Below are positions 26,341 to 35,237 of a stretch of DNA of 64,000 nt, one piece after another. The number at the start of each line of letters is the position of its first letter. The first letter of the stretch is position 1. A program made the position numbers and the translations under genes. The stretch is from positions 124,001 through 188,000 of the forward strand of contig JBILCU010000003.1 of the NCBI GenBank assembly GCA_044352985.1, in the 5' to 3' direction. The notes under the pieces are model-generated. The model was not told the origin of the DNA. It searched no databases and saw only the letters and a list, made by a program, of their open reading frames with translations. Source of the stretch: JADJDM01 sp044352985. Lineage in GTDB: Bacteria > Bacteroidota > Bacteroidia > B-17B0 > Aurantibacillaceae.

Positions 26341-27297
26341 TCAAAAAATATAAGAGTTGTTGCTTACACTTGATGGATAAATAATATCCATTAAAATTCG
26401 TACCGCATGGCCTTGGATAATGTTTGGCTGAGATGGGCTGATATTATATAAATACTCCTCCAAAGTATATTCAACATCTTTAAAACCAAAATTGGATCGA
26501 ATAGAATTAGTTCCTGAAATCCTACAATTTATTTCGAAAGGATAAATTCCTCCATCCGTTGTTGCAATCGATTGCAAATTAGCAGCTCCAATAATATCGG
26601 AACAATCAATGATTTTTTGCAAAATAGACTCAATGGATTTATCATACTCAGTATTTACACAACATTGCGAAGTAGCCCCATTTTCAAGGCTCCTTTCTAA
26701 GGTTATAAACCCATGCAATTTTCTATTCTTATCTACATAAAAAGCAGTGGTAAGCTCCCTTCCTCTATGCAATTCCTGAATCATGTACTGCTCATCAGAA
26801 AAATCACTCCACGTTTCAGGGTTAATAACCAATCCTCTTGAGCCTCGTCCCTCGCGAGGTTTAGCAATAATTTCCTTAAACTCACCATTGTATTGGCTAG
26901 GAAGTGATGCAGCTGCAAATGGAATATTGTTTTTTTGATGATGCAAAAATGATTTATATTTATCTAAATAAATTTTGGATGCATTTATACCTGCTACAGC
27001 CACATAGCAAGCTAATAGCTCTCTATTTTTAGACAAATAATAAACTTCGTAATCTGTCGACGGAATAATAAGATCAATATTGTTTTCACTCACAATTTTA
27101 TTAATTGTTTGGATATAAGTTTCCTCGTAAGCAAAAGGAACCAAATACACCTTGGTACAAAAATGGTTTCCAGCACTAAATTCAACGGTGTTACAACCAA
27201 TTAAGGTTACATTATAAGGAGAAGCGATAATATTTCTTAGAATACCTTGACCAACATTGCCTCCTATACCAGTAACTAATACTACTTTTTTATCCAT
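26341..27297 (-). CDS. ATP-grasp family ligase
   Basis: A 318-residue protein. An N-terminal Rossmann-like pre-ATP-grasp domain (VVLVTGIGGNVGQGILRNI, then DLIIPSTDYEV) is followed by an ATP-grasp fold with IAKPREGRGSRGL (nucleotide-binding lysine and glycine loop), MIQELHRGRELT and the metal-binding end PFEINCRISGTNSIR. It resembles carbamoyl-phosphate-synthase-like ATP-grasp proteins of polysaccharide loci, which are suspected of joining an amino acid or other carboxylate to a sugar amine. It overlaps the SDR gene by 16 bases. The acceptor and donor are unknown. Confidence 0.75.
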   Translation of the reverse strand: MDKKVVLVTGIGGNVGQGILRNIIASPYNVTLIGCNTVEFSAGNHFCTKVYLVPFAYEETYIQTINKIVSENNIDLIIPSTDYEVYYLSKNRELLACYVAVAGINASKIYLDKYKSFLHHQKNNIPFAAASLPSQYNGEFKEIIAKPREGRGSRGLVINPETWSDFSDEQYMIQELHRGRELTTAFYVDKNRKLHGFITLERSLENGATSQCCVNTEYDKSIESILQKIIDCSDIIGAANLQSIATTDGGIYPFEINCRISGTNSIRSNFGFKDVEYTLEEYLYNISPSQPNIIQGHAVRILMDIIYPSSVSNNSYIF

Positions 27298-28118
27298 TTT
27301 ATTAATTCAATTATTCCATCCTTTAAATTTATTGTAGGAACAAAATCAAGCATTTTATATGTATAATTGGCATTATATTCATATGAAATTTCCTGATCCT
27401 CTCCAATCTTTTTGACTTCAACCTCTTTTAAATTCTGGTTAATTAATTTAGCAACTTCAAAATTAGAAATTGAAACTGGAGATACTGCTAAACCAATAAA
27501 GTTAAAATCTTTTAATGCAGTCCTATAAAACATTTCAGCAACATCCCTAACATGGATATAATTTTGTTTTCTTGAACCATCACCAAAAACCGTGATTTCT
27601 TGTTTATCGGCAGCACTTTTAATAATCAAAGGCAAAAAAGTACTTGTTTTCATACCTACCCCATACATTGAAGAAATCCGAAGAATACCATAAGAATGAT
27701 GCTTTTTTACCAAGACTTCAGCCCATAATTTACTTAAAGCGTATGAATTCACATTTAAACTACTCGAACTTTCATCCAAAACTCCCATTTGTTTTCCATG
27801 AATAGACACACTTGATGCCAATATAAAGCGTGCTCTTTTAAATTGCTCAAGTAAACGCTGTATAAGCCTGACATTAACATCAAACAGTTTTTGTTCGTCA
27901 CTTTCTAGTTTGCCAGGAACAAAAGCACTGATTACATAAACATAATCGTACTCATCTTTCAATTTATCTATTTGCAAAATAGAATAAGTTGAAACTTCCT
28001 CTGGAATATTATCCCTGTTATTGTTATAGATACCATCAATTTCAAACTTAGGCTTTAATAATTTTGCTATTTGTACAGCTAAAAAATTATTTATTCCAAC
28101 TATTAGGACTTTATTCAT
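27282..28118 (-). CDS. NAD-dependent epimerase/dehydratase (extended SDR)
   Basis: A 278-residue extended SDR. The nucleotide-binding turn at the N-terminus is VLIVGINNFLAVQIAKLL, an atypical version of GxxGxxG; the catalytic region has LASSVSIHGKQ and the Tyr-x3-Lys motif in SYALSKLWAE, then GILRISSMYGVG and YIHVRDVAEMF typical of nucleotide-sugar enzymes. It starts the SDR/ATP-grasp/HAD/GT2/acyltransferase run and is preceded by a 152-bp spacer. Likely an NDP-sugar reductase or epimerase; the exact reaction cannot be read. Confidence 0.8.
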   Translation of the reverse strand: MNKVLIVGINNFLAVQIAKLLKPKFEIDGIYNNNRDNIPEEVSTYSILQIDKLKDEYDYVYVISAFVPGKLESDEQKLFDVNVRLIQRLLEQFKRARFILASSVSIHGKQMGVLDESSSSLNVNSYALSKLWAEVLVKKHHSYGILRISSMYGVGMKTSTFLPLIIKSAADKQEITVFGDGSRKQNYIHVRDVAEMFYRTALKDFNFIGLAVSPVSISNFEVAKLINQNLKEVEVKKIGEDQEISYEYNANYTYKMLDFVPTINLKDGIIELIKWIKK

Positions 28119-28270
28119 TTTACCTTAGACAGAGTATTTTGCACAACTACTTTAACAAAAAAACAAACATTGGAACTCACTGAAAAATCATTCAGCACAA
28201 ACCCAAAATTTACTCTTTTTCCCTTAAGTACTTTACTATAAGTTCTTTATTCTGAATTAATTCAAACTCA

Positions 28271-29206
28271 TTACTTATCTTGAAAACATTTTTCAAAAAA
28301 TGCCTTATTAAAGTTTTCAACTCCTTTTTGATTTAGGTGATGTGCATCATAAAAATCTAATTTATCATCCAATTGAATCAATTCATTGAAATTGTAATAA
28401 GTTCCTATTTTAGAAAAGAATGAATCAATTTCAGACTTATTCTTAACAGACTTATACATTGCTTTTGTAATGGGCGCCCATACAAAAATTATTTCGACCC
28501 GTTTCTCTTTCAAAAAATTAATCAAACTCAAAAAAGAATCTTTTTGTTGATCCTTAAATTCCCAATTTGTTGCAGGAAATTTAGCAGAAGCGCATGTTTC
28601 ACATCTTTGATACTTTCGTTCAACATAACCTCCAGATTTTATATAAGTATCATAACCTTTTGTAATTTGCTCATTAAATGAAGCGTCTAAATTAAAAAAC
28701 TGTCGGTAATATGAATATACAAACGTGTTATATGTTTTAATATTATTGATATCAAAAGTCATTTTAACAAGGTCACTCCTGATTTTATCGTTACACATTA
28801 TATCCAGCAAAGACTCTACCCCATCATTATTAAACATTCCAGGATATATCTCTATCACTACTAATTTAGGATTTAGATTTTCGAAATAACGCTTAATAAG
28901 TAGTTCTGTTTGTACTGGCGTTTGGCCGCTCGATCCTAAATTAAAACTTTTATACCCCTCTTTTAAAAATACCCGAGTATCAAATCCTCTATAGGCGTGT
29001 GAGGATCCAAGAAAAAGTATATCTACATCTTTGAGTTGTTTTACATCCTTTATTCTTGAAAACATATGACCATATGCTCCTAATGCATAGTTCAGATTTT
29101 TATTTAAAACCTTTGGTACAGAAGTTCCCCACAATATCAATAGAAATATATAAACTACTAAAACGAATGGACCAAATACAATAAGATCTCTTAAAAACTT
29201 TTTCAC
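28271..29206 (-). CDS. SGNH-like protein partnering MBOAT (AlgJ/DltD-like)
   Basis: A 311-residue protein with one N-terminal membrane anchor (about residues 8-30) and a periplasmic domain. DILFLGSSHAYRGFD carries the nucleophile-like serine in a GSSH context, FNLGSSGQTPVQTE supplies a second glycine block and FYDAHHLNQKG near the C-terminus holds the Asp-x-x-His pair. This architecture is that of SGNH acyl-transfer partners encoded beside MBOAT proteins in alginate, cellulose and teichoic acid acetylation. The gene starts 3 bases after the MBOAT stop, so the two are likely one acylation unit for the locus glycan. Confidence 0.75.
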   Translation of the reverse strand: MKKFLRDLIVFGPFVLVVYIFLLILWGTSVPKVLNKNLNYALGAYGHMFSRIKDVKQLKDVDILFLGSSHAYRGFDTRVFLKEGYKSFNLGSSGQTPVQTELLIKRYFENLNPKLVVIEIYPGMFNNDGVESLLDIMCNDKIRSDLVKMTFDINNIKTYNTFVYSYYRQFFNLDASFNEQITKGYDTYIKSGGYVERKYQRCETCASAKFPATNWEFKDQQKDSFLSLINFLKEKRVEIIFVWAPITKAMYKSVKNKSEIDSFFSKIGTYYNFNELIQLDDKLDFYDAHHLNQKGVENFNKAFFEKCFQDK

Positions 29207-29209
29207 GTT

Positions 29210-30649
29210 TTAGAACTGAAAATAAATAAACTGTGTACCCGAAGTATGCATATACATTCCAATAAGAAAAATAATAAACGAATAAAGCGCCCACCTTACT
29301 GGTCTTATTACTTTCTGACCCATTTTATCAACTGCAAACTGATTTTCTCTTCCGAACCATTCCAGTATAATAAAAACAAGGAATGGAATGAAAATTTTAA
29401 ACGGTATAACTAAAGGCTTGCTAAATAATGATAATGAGAACATGTGTTGAATATACTCTAAAGCAGCTGTAAGTGAGTTCGCTCTAAAAAATATCCATGC
29501 TAGAGTTACTAATAGGAAGGTGATCAGCATTTGAATGAACTCTTTAATCCCCGGTAGATACTTTCCTTTTGCTACTATTTCAATGTTTGATCTATTTTTG
29601 TTTGATAATAACAAGGGTAGAAAATAGATTGCATTTATTGCTCCCCAAGCAATAAAGGTCCAATTTGCACCATGCCAGAAACCACTGACCAAAAATATGA
29701 TAAATGTGTTCCTAACCTGCTTGATTTTGCTTACTCTACTGCCTCCTAATGGAATGTAAAGGTAATCCCTAAACCATGAAGATAATGATATGTGCCATCT
29801 TCTCCAGAACTCTGCAATATCCCTTGAAAAATAAGGGAACGAAAAATTTCTCAATAATTCTATTCCAAACAATCGGGCTGTTCCCAAAGCAATATCAGAA
29901 TATCCCGAAAAATCTCCATAAATCTGGAAGGCGAACATTACTGCACCAATAAGTAATGTACTGCCATTATAAGAAATTGGATCGTTAAAAATCATATTAG
30001 CATATTCAGCGCAGGAATCTGCAATAACTACCTTCTTAAAAAGTCCCCACAAAATTTGTTTCAAACCACTTACTGCTTTTTCATACTCAAACACCCGCGC
30101 AACTTTTATTTGTGGTAAAAGATGGGTCGCCCTTTCTATGGGACCTGCAACTAACAAAGGGAAAAAGCTAACAAACACACTGTATGCGATAAAATTCCGT
30201 TCAGGTTCAATTCTTCCCTTGTATACATCTATTACATACGACAAACCGTGAAAGGTATAAAATGAAATACCTACAGGAAGAATCAATTTAAGGGCCCATA
30301 CGTTTAACACTACACCAAACTTGTGGAAGAGTTCCTGAAATGATACAGCAAAAAAATCGTAGTATTTAAAAATGGCAAGGAATCCAAGGTTCACAATTAC
30401 ACTCAACCAAAACCATCTTTTCTTATTCCTCGTTTCTTTAGCTTCAAATATCTTTATCCCAGTATAATAGTCGAGAAACGTGGAAAAAGCAAGTAGGAAA
30501 AGAAAGCGCCAGTCCCAACACGAGTAAAAGAAATAGCTCGCAAATAACAATAATGCATTTTGAAGGCTCAGTTTTTTATTACACACAAACCAATAGAGTA
30601 TAAACACTATCGGGAGAAAAATGGCATATTGATGTGAATTAAAAAACAT
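29210..30649 (-). CDS. MBOAT family membrane-bound O-acyltransferase (AlgI/DltB-like)
   Basis: A 479-residue polytopic protein that moves an acyl group, usually acetyl, across the inner membrane for transfer to a glycan. The invariant MBOAT histidine is in GFWHGANWTFIAWG (about residue 325), preceded by the second signature FWRRWHISLSSWFRDYLYIPLGG; YGDFSGYSDIALGTARLFG is also characteristic of the AlgI subgroup. Length is typical. It is followed immediately by the SGNH-like partner and preceded by a GT4 gene with a 3-base gap. Confidence 0.93.
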   Translation of the reverse strand: MFFNSHQYAIFLPIVFILYWFVCNKKLSLQNALLLFASYFFYSCWDWRFLFLLAFSTFLDYYTGIKIFEAKETRNKKRWFWLSVIVNLGFLAIFKYYDFFAVSFQELFHKFGVVLNVWALKLILPVGISFYTFHGLSYVIDVYKGRIEPERNFIAYSVFVSFFPLLVAGPIERATHLLPQIKVARVFEYEKAVSGLKQILWGLFKKVVIADSCAEYANMIFNDPISYNGSTLLIGAVMFAFQIYGDFSGYSDIALGTARLFGIELLRNFSFPYFSRDIAEFWRRWHISLSSWFRDYLYIPLGGSRVSKIKQVRNTFIIFLVSGFWHGANWTFIAWGAINAIYFLPLLLSNKNRSNIEIVAKGKYLPGIKEFIQMLITFLLVTLAWIFFRANSLTAALEYIQHMFSLSLFSKPLVIPFKIFIPFLVFIILEWFGRENQFAVDKMGQKVIRPVRWALYSFIIFLIGMYMHTSGTQFIYFQF

Positions 30650-30652
30650 TAA

Positions 30653-31828
30653 TTAAGATACAAGTTGCAAGGATGATACTATTGAAGTATAAGCATCGCT
30701 ATTTTGTTTCGAATTTTTTGTAAAATAATTAAGGGAAATGCTATTGCAACGGTCCCGGGTTTTTAAATCAGTTTTTTGCAATTCAGAATATAATGGGTTT
30801 CTTTCATCCCAAACTACTCCACAATTATGCTGTTGAACAAATTCACTAAAATCGCCAAGATTTGTAGATATAAGAACAGGAAGGCCTGCATATAAATACT
30901 CAGCAAATTTTGTTGGAGATGCAACTTTATTTGTTATTGATTGCTCTCTTATTAAAATGCCATAATCACATATGTTTAAATAATTTAGTACATCTTTATG
31001 CTCCAGCCACTTTATTATTACGCGATCTTTGTATTTGTTTTTTAATCTTAAATTATCTTCATTTTTTTTAGATAAAAAAAGAATTTTGATTTCATTTTGA
31101 TTATCCATAATTGGACAAATAATTTTCTCCAATAATTGAAATGATTGCCAAGGTGCCGTTGATCCGGAATAAACTAAAACAATATCATTTTCATTTATTC
31201 CAAGTTCTTTTTTTATTGAAATCAATTTGTTTTCTTCTATGGTTTTATTGAAATTATTAAAATACTTAGTGTCAAGTGTACAAGGAATTACAATATGTTT
31301 GTTCTGTGAGTAGCCATAATTTGTTTTCCAATAATCAATTAATTGATGAGAAACTGCCATTCGAAAATCTGAATTTAAAACTGCCTTTGCTTCAAATTTT
31401 CTTATATTATTTTTAATATATTCAATAGGAAAAACATTGTATTCTTCAATTTCTGCGGCCATTGAACTTCTTCCGTCTAAAACAACTTTACGTAAAAGTT
31501 TTAACTTTTTAATTTTTAATGCCATTACCGTACAAAATATATTTCTGCATATTGCTATTCGTTCTCCTGTAAATAAACAAACAAAAAAAAGCAGTATTGC
31601 AGTTAATTGAAAATACCTAAGTTTTGGAAATGCGGGTAGAACAATTGCTGTTGGTGATAATTGTTTTAATCTTTTTTTTGCATCGGTATAAATAAGTTCT
31701 TTGATAGATAGAAAAGCCAATACGCGAATCTTCACATTATGTTTTTTGTTTAAATGATCGCAAACATCAATTACCTGACTGGAATAAATTCCCGGATGAA
31801 ACTGATCAAGTAGTGTAATGTATAACAC
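30653..31828 (-). CDS. GT4 family glycosyltransferase
   Basis: A 391-residue GT-B enzyme. The C-terminal half contains NDIVLVYSGSTAPWQSFQLL, IIKWLEHKDVLNYLNICDYG and YGILIREQSITNKVASPTKF followed by AEYLYAGLPVLIS, where the glutamate of the EX7E-type motif binds the donor. The N-terminal half is less conserved, as usual for acceptor-binding domains. It overlaps wecB by 1 base. Donor and acceptor are not identifiable. Confidence 0.82.
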   Translation of the reverse strand: MLYITLLDQFHPGIYSSQVIDVCDHLNKKHNVKIRVLAFLSIKELIYTDAKKRLKQLSPTAIVLPAFPKLRYFQLTAILLFFVCLFTGERIAICRNIFCTVMALKIKKLKLLRKVVLDGRSSMAAEIEEYNVFPIEYIKNNIRKFEAKAVLNSDFRMAVSHQLIDYWKTNYGYSQNKHIVIPCTLDTKYFNNFNKTIEENKLISIKKELGINENDIVLVYSGSTAPWQSFQLLEKIICPIMDNQNEIKILFLSKKNEDNLRLKNKYKDRVIIKWLEHKDVLNYLNICDYGILIREQSITNKVASPTKFAEYLYAGLPVLISTNLGDFSEFVQQHNCGVVWDERNPLYSELQKTDLKTRDRCNSISLNYFTKNSKQNSDAYTSIVSSLQLVS

Positions 31829-32925
31829 TAGTTTAGAATTTTATTTAAAATTGCGACAATTCTTTCCGTGCTTTTTCCATCCCATAAGGGAGGAATATTT
31901 CCTTTTTTATAATTGCCATCATTGATGTTTAAAATCATTTTTTTAATTTCATCAATATCAAAAGGTAAAAGTGAATTAGTGCCAATTTTTATCGTTGATG
32001 GTCTTTCTGTATTTGGTCGCAAAGTAATACATGGTTTTAATCGGAATGTGCTTTCTTCTTGTATCCCACCACTATCGGTTAAGATAAATGTACAGTCAGC
32101 AATTAATTTTTGAAATGCAAAATAATCCAAAGGTTCTGAAAGTATAAGATTACTTATGGCTTGTACTTTTTCATATAAATTATACTTCTTAAGATTATTA
32201 ATTGTTCTTGGATGTATTGGAAATACAATCTTATAATTATCCGATAGATATTCAATAATCTGAATTAATTTATCGAGCTCTTCCTTTACGTCAACAGTTG
32301 CAGGACGATGAATAGTCATTAAAACAAATTTTTCATTTTCCAGATTTAATTCCTTTATTATCTGAGAGTTTTGAATTTGCTCATTAAACGCAACCATTGT
32401 GTCAATCATGGTGTTACCGACAAAAAACAATTGTGATTCTTTTTTTCCTTCATTCAATAAATGATCCCAACCACTTTGTTCAGTAACAAAAAAATAATCG
32501 GTTAATTCATCCGTGAGAATTCTATTTGTTTCTTCAGGCATACTGCGATCAAAACTTCTTAAGCCACTTTCTAAGTGAGCTACTTTAATGTTAAGTTTAT
32601 TTGCAGTAAGTGCGGCAGCCAAAGTTGAATTTACATCTCCAACCACCATCATTAATTCAGGATTATATTCTAAACAAACTTTTTCAAGACTTTGCATTAT
32701 TTCAGCCATTTGAGAAGTGGGCGAACCACTTTTTATATTTAGAAAAAAATCAGGGATTAAGTTAAATTGTTCAAAAAATACATCCGCCATCTTAGCGTCA
32801 TAATGTTGTCCGGTATGAACTATTTTTAGTTCAATTTTATTGTTTTCTAAAGTAAGTTTTTTGAATTGTGTTACTTTAATGAAATTTGGTCGTGTACCAA
32901 CCACAATTAGGATTCTTTTTTTCAT
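31828..32925 (-). CDS. wecB: UDP-N-acetylglucosamine 2-epimerase (non-hydrolysing)
   Basis: Interconverts UDP-GlcNAc and UDP-ManNAc. The 365 residues begin ILIVVGTRPNFIKV, and show HTGQHYDAKMADVFF, VGDVNSTLAAALTANKL, VAHLESGLRSFDRSMPEE (catalytic acids), TIHRP and LTDSGGIQEESTF, all WecB hallmarks. No UDP-ManNAc dehydrogenase (WecC) is present in the window, so ManNAc itself may be the unit used, or WecC lies elsewhere. It overlaps its neighbours by 1 base at each end. Confidence 0.94.
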   Translation of the reverse strand: MKKRILIVVGTRPNFIKVTQFKKLTLENNKIELKIVHTGQHYDAKMADVFFEQFNLIPDFFLNIKSGSPTSQMAEIMQSLEKVCLEYNPELMMVVGDVNSTLAAALTANKLNIKVAHLESGLRSFDRSMPEETNRILTDELTDYFFVTEQSGWDHLLNEGKKESQLFFVGNTMIDTMVAFNEQIQNSQIIKELNLENEKFVLMTIHRPATVDVKEELDKLIQIIEYLSDNYKIVFPIHPRTINNLKKYNLYEKVQAISNLILSEPLDYFAFQKLIADCTFILTDSGGIQEESTFRLKPCITLRPNTERPSTIKIGTNSLLPFDIDEIKKMILNINDGNYKKGNIPPLWDGKSTERIVAILNKILN

Positions 32926-33926
32926 TAAGTTAAATTGTTTGTCATTTTATTTGCAAATAAAATATCATCAACTGTTATTTTTCCACCGGGAACATTAATA
33001 TTGTCCTTTGCATAAGTGTCAGGAATAGATTGATTATTTAATAACATATCAATCCACTTATGATAATAAGAAGGCACATCTCTATTTGATTTTAATGATT
33101 CAAGAAAATCAACATCATTAAAACCCATTTGCTGCATAAATGCAAAAACAGTTTGTATGGAATAATCATCAACTTCTGGCCCCTTTTGAGCTCGTGTTGG
33201 TGCAAAGTAATCATCTTCAGGTATTGCATAAAATTTACCTTCCTTAGGAAAAAATTGATAAGTTTCTTTTGCAGCAATACCTACTTTTTTATCTATACCA
33301 AATGCATAAATTAATTTACGTAAAGGCATCTTTATTGCTTTCAATAATGGATTACTTCTTAATGAATCTGTTACTCTTTTTTTATCCGGACTCCACACAA
33401 CCAATGTTGCTGATAATGATGTTGGATTTACTACAACATGTGGCTCCCAAGCATCTACGGTATGCAAAGGTCGTTCTTGTTGAGTAAAATGTTCTCTTAT
33501 TTTTAAATTTACTTCTTTAGTATTTGAATTGATTGTAAAATCTTTTTCAAATAGTATGGTTTCATATCCTGGTCCGAATGCAGCATAGGTTGTTATCAGG
33601 TAATTGTTATGATGATGAATTGCGGATGCAACAACTTTAGGCTCGTGAGATTTTAATGGTACAAACAAATGTATTTTAATGTAAAAATCATCGTTTTCAT
33701 AAACATACAAAAACGGGATATCATACATCGTCCATTTTCTATTCAAATAACCTTTATCTGTTAGATTTTGTTTAAATACTTCTTCCCAAAAACCCTTATC
33801 ATTTCCCATTTCTATCAAAATAGTACTACACGCTTGATGAAATTTCTTTCGGTCAGTTATTTCATTATTTAGTGAAATTATCTTTTGTATTAAGCTATTT
33901 CTTTTCATTTCTATTTTCAAGCTCAT
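32925..33926 (-). CDS. Unassigned protein with cupin-like histidine motifs
   Basis: I do not recognise the family. The 333 residues have no signal peptide or membrane helix. An N-terminal helical part (residues 1-60) is followed by a beta-rich core (about 65-185) with HHHNN at 104-108, GPGYET at 118-123, and EPHVVVN at 161-167. The H-x-H and H-x3-N spacing resembles cupin motifs 1 and 2, so a metal-binding cupin-type enzyme is possible. The C-terminal part is helical. The start could be ATG 33926 or 33908; the former overlaps the upstream glycosyltransferase remnant by 32 bases. Its place between wecB and a glycosyltransferase suggests a sugar-modifying role, which is inference. Confidence 0.55.
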   Translation of the reverse strand: MSLKIEMKRNSLIQKIISLNNEITDRKKFHQACSTILIEMGNDKGFWEEVFKQNLTDKGYLNRKWTMYDIPFLYVYENDDFYIKIHLFVPLKSHEPKVVASAIHHHNNYLITTYAAFGPGYETILFEKDFTINSNTKEVNLKIREHFTQQERPLHTVDAWEPHVVVNPTSLSATLVVWSPDKKRVTDSLRSNPLLKAIKMPLRKLIYAFGIDKKVGIAAKETYQFFPKEGKFYAIPEDDYFAPTRAQKGPEVDDYSIQTVFAFMQQMGFNDVDFLESLKSNRDVPSYYHKWIDMLLNNQSIPDTYAKDNINVPGGKITVDDILFANKMTNNLT

Positions 33927-34566
33927 TAAGTATTTCAGCTAACTCTTTTGTTTTTACTTTAAAAGAATAATTTTCTATGTATTCTAAATTGGATTTTATT
34001 TCCATAAGAAAACCTATATCGCTTACTATTTTTAATATTACATTACTAATATCAACAATATTATCAGGTTCAACACAAATTCCTAATCCAGATTTTGTAA
34101 TAATCTCTTTGCAATCTGAATCTTCACATAGTGCTAAAATTGGCTTTTGCGTTTCTATGTATTCAAACACTTTTCCCGGAATAAATAAAGTTCTATGTTC
34201 ACTCGAATTCGTTTTTTCTAGTGGTAAAAAAAGGATATCAGCATTTTTTATTTTTTTTAATGATTCTGCTTTTGGCAAATAATTTTTAATTGTAAAATAA
34301 TCATTCAAATTTTCTTGATTTATTTGTTTTTGATTTAATGGATTAATTTTTCCCCACCATTCTACATGAATTTGTTTAGGGCTAATTAATCTTTTTTCAT
34401 TAAGCATTGCTATTGCTTTAATAAAATAGTAACCAGATCTAGTTGATGAGTCAACATTATTATTTTTAAATGTCCAAAACCAACGTTTAATTAAAGATTT
34501 TTTACTTGATTTTAAATTTGGATCAAAGCCATCTAATGAACCAGAATAACAAATGCGTATCATCAA
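33895..34566 (-). pseudogene. C-terminal (donor-binding) half of a broken GT4 glycosyltransferase
   Basis: This 223-residue frame contains only the second GT-B domain: MIRICYSGSLDGFDPN, TRSGYYFIKAIAML, IHVEWWGKINPLNQ, DILFLPLEKTNSS, FIPGKVFEYIETQKPILAL and SGLGICVEPDN. The matching N-terminal domain is the frame at 34563-35219, which overlaps it by 4 bases in another frame. The linker that normally follows NGY in this family is missing. Either the gene is disrupted by a small deletion with frameshift, or two polypeptides assemble; I favour disruption. The start would be a TTG or ATG at the overlap. Confidence 0.7.
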
Positions 34567-35219
34567 TAACCGTTTGTAATTACCTTTATTTTGCTTTCAA
34601 TTATGTTATATTTCTTTAAATATAATTTTTTAACTTCAGGAGTATTTACTATTAAAACATCAGATTTTTTAATTAACCATTTTTCAATAATTTTTGAAAA
34701 TTTCCAATGAAATTTTGTTGGAAATGACCAAGCATATGCATCAGTAAATGGATCTCTCAAATCAGCAATCCATTTTATTTTATTTTTTCTTTTTAAAAAA
34801 TAACCAAGTAACATAGAAGAAAATGGAGCTGAACTTGTATATACAAGTGTAATTTTATTTTTTTTTAAAATCTTATTTGCTTTAAAATAATTAATGAATG
34901 GCCATATTGCAGATCTTTCCCAAAAAAATGGATAAAAAAAACACCAAAATAAACGATACATTTTTATTTTGTTTAAGAAGTTTATTAATCCAATAGGTTG
35001 ACAAGTGTTTGTTCGAATTATCTTGGTTTCTTTTGGAATATTATTTAAAAGTGTACTATCAATAATACAGCCTGTTTTTCTTTGAGATGCTTCTGATGTT
35101 GTATATACTATTGGCTCGTATCCAAATTCACGAAGATACCTAACAAATTGAACGCTTCTTTGCACTCCTGGTCCTCCCATTGGAGGAAATTGATATGCTA
35201 TAAATAGTAAATATTTCAA
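34563..35219 (-). pseudogene. N-terminal (acceptor-binding) half of the same broken GT4 glycosyltransferase
   Basis: A 218-residue frame that begins like a complete GT4 enzyme: YLLFIAYQFPPMGGPGVQRS, FVRYLREFGYEPIVYTTS, then VYTSSAPFSSMLLGYFLK, KWIADLRDPFTDAYAW and SDVLIVNTPEVKKLYL. It stops right after IKVITNGY, the usual end of domain 1, with TGATGA. Domain 2 continues in the -1 frame from the overlap. The whole gene is very AT-rich with long lysine and isoleucine runs. It is the N-terminal half only and should be inactive on its own. Confidence 0.7.
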
Positions 35220-35237
35220 AATAATTTTTTATTTATA

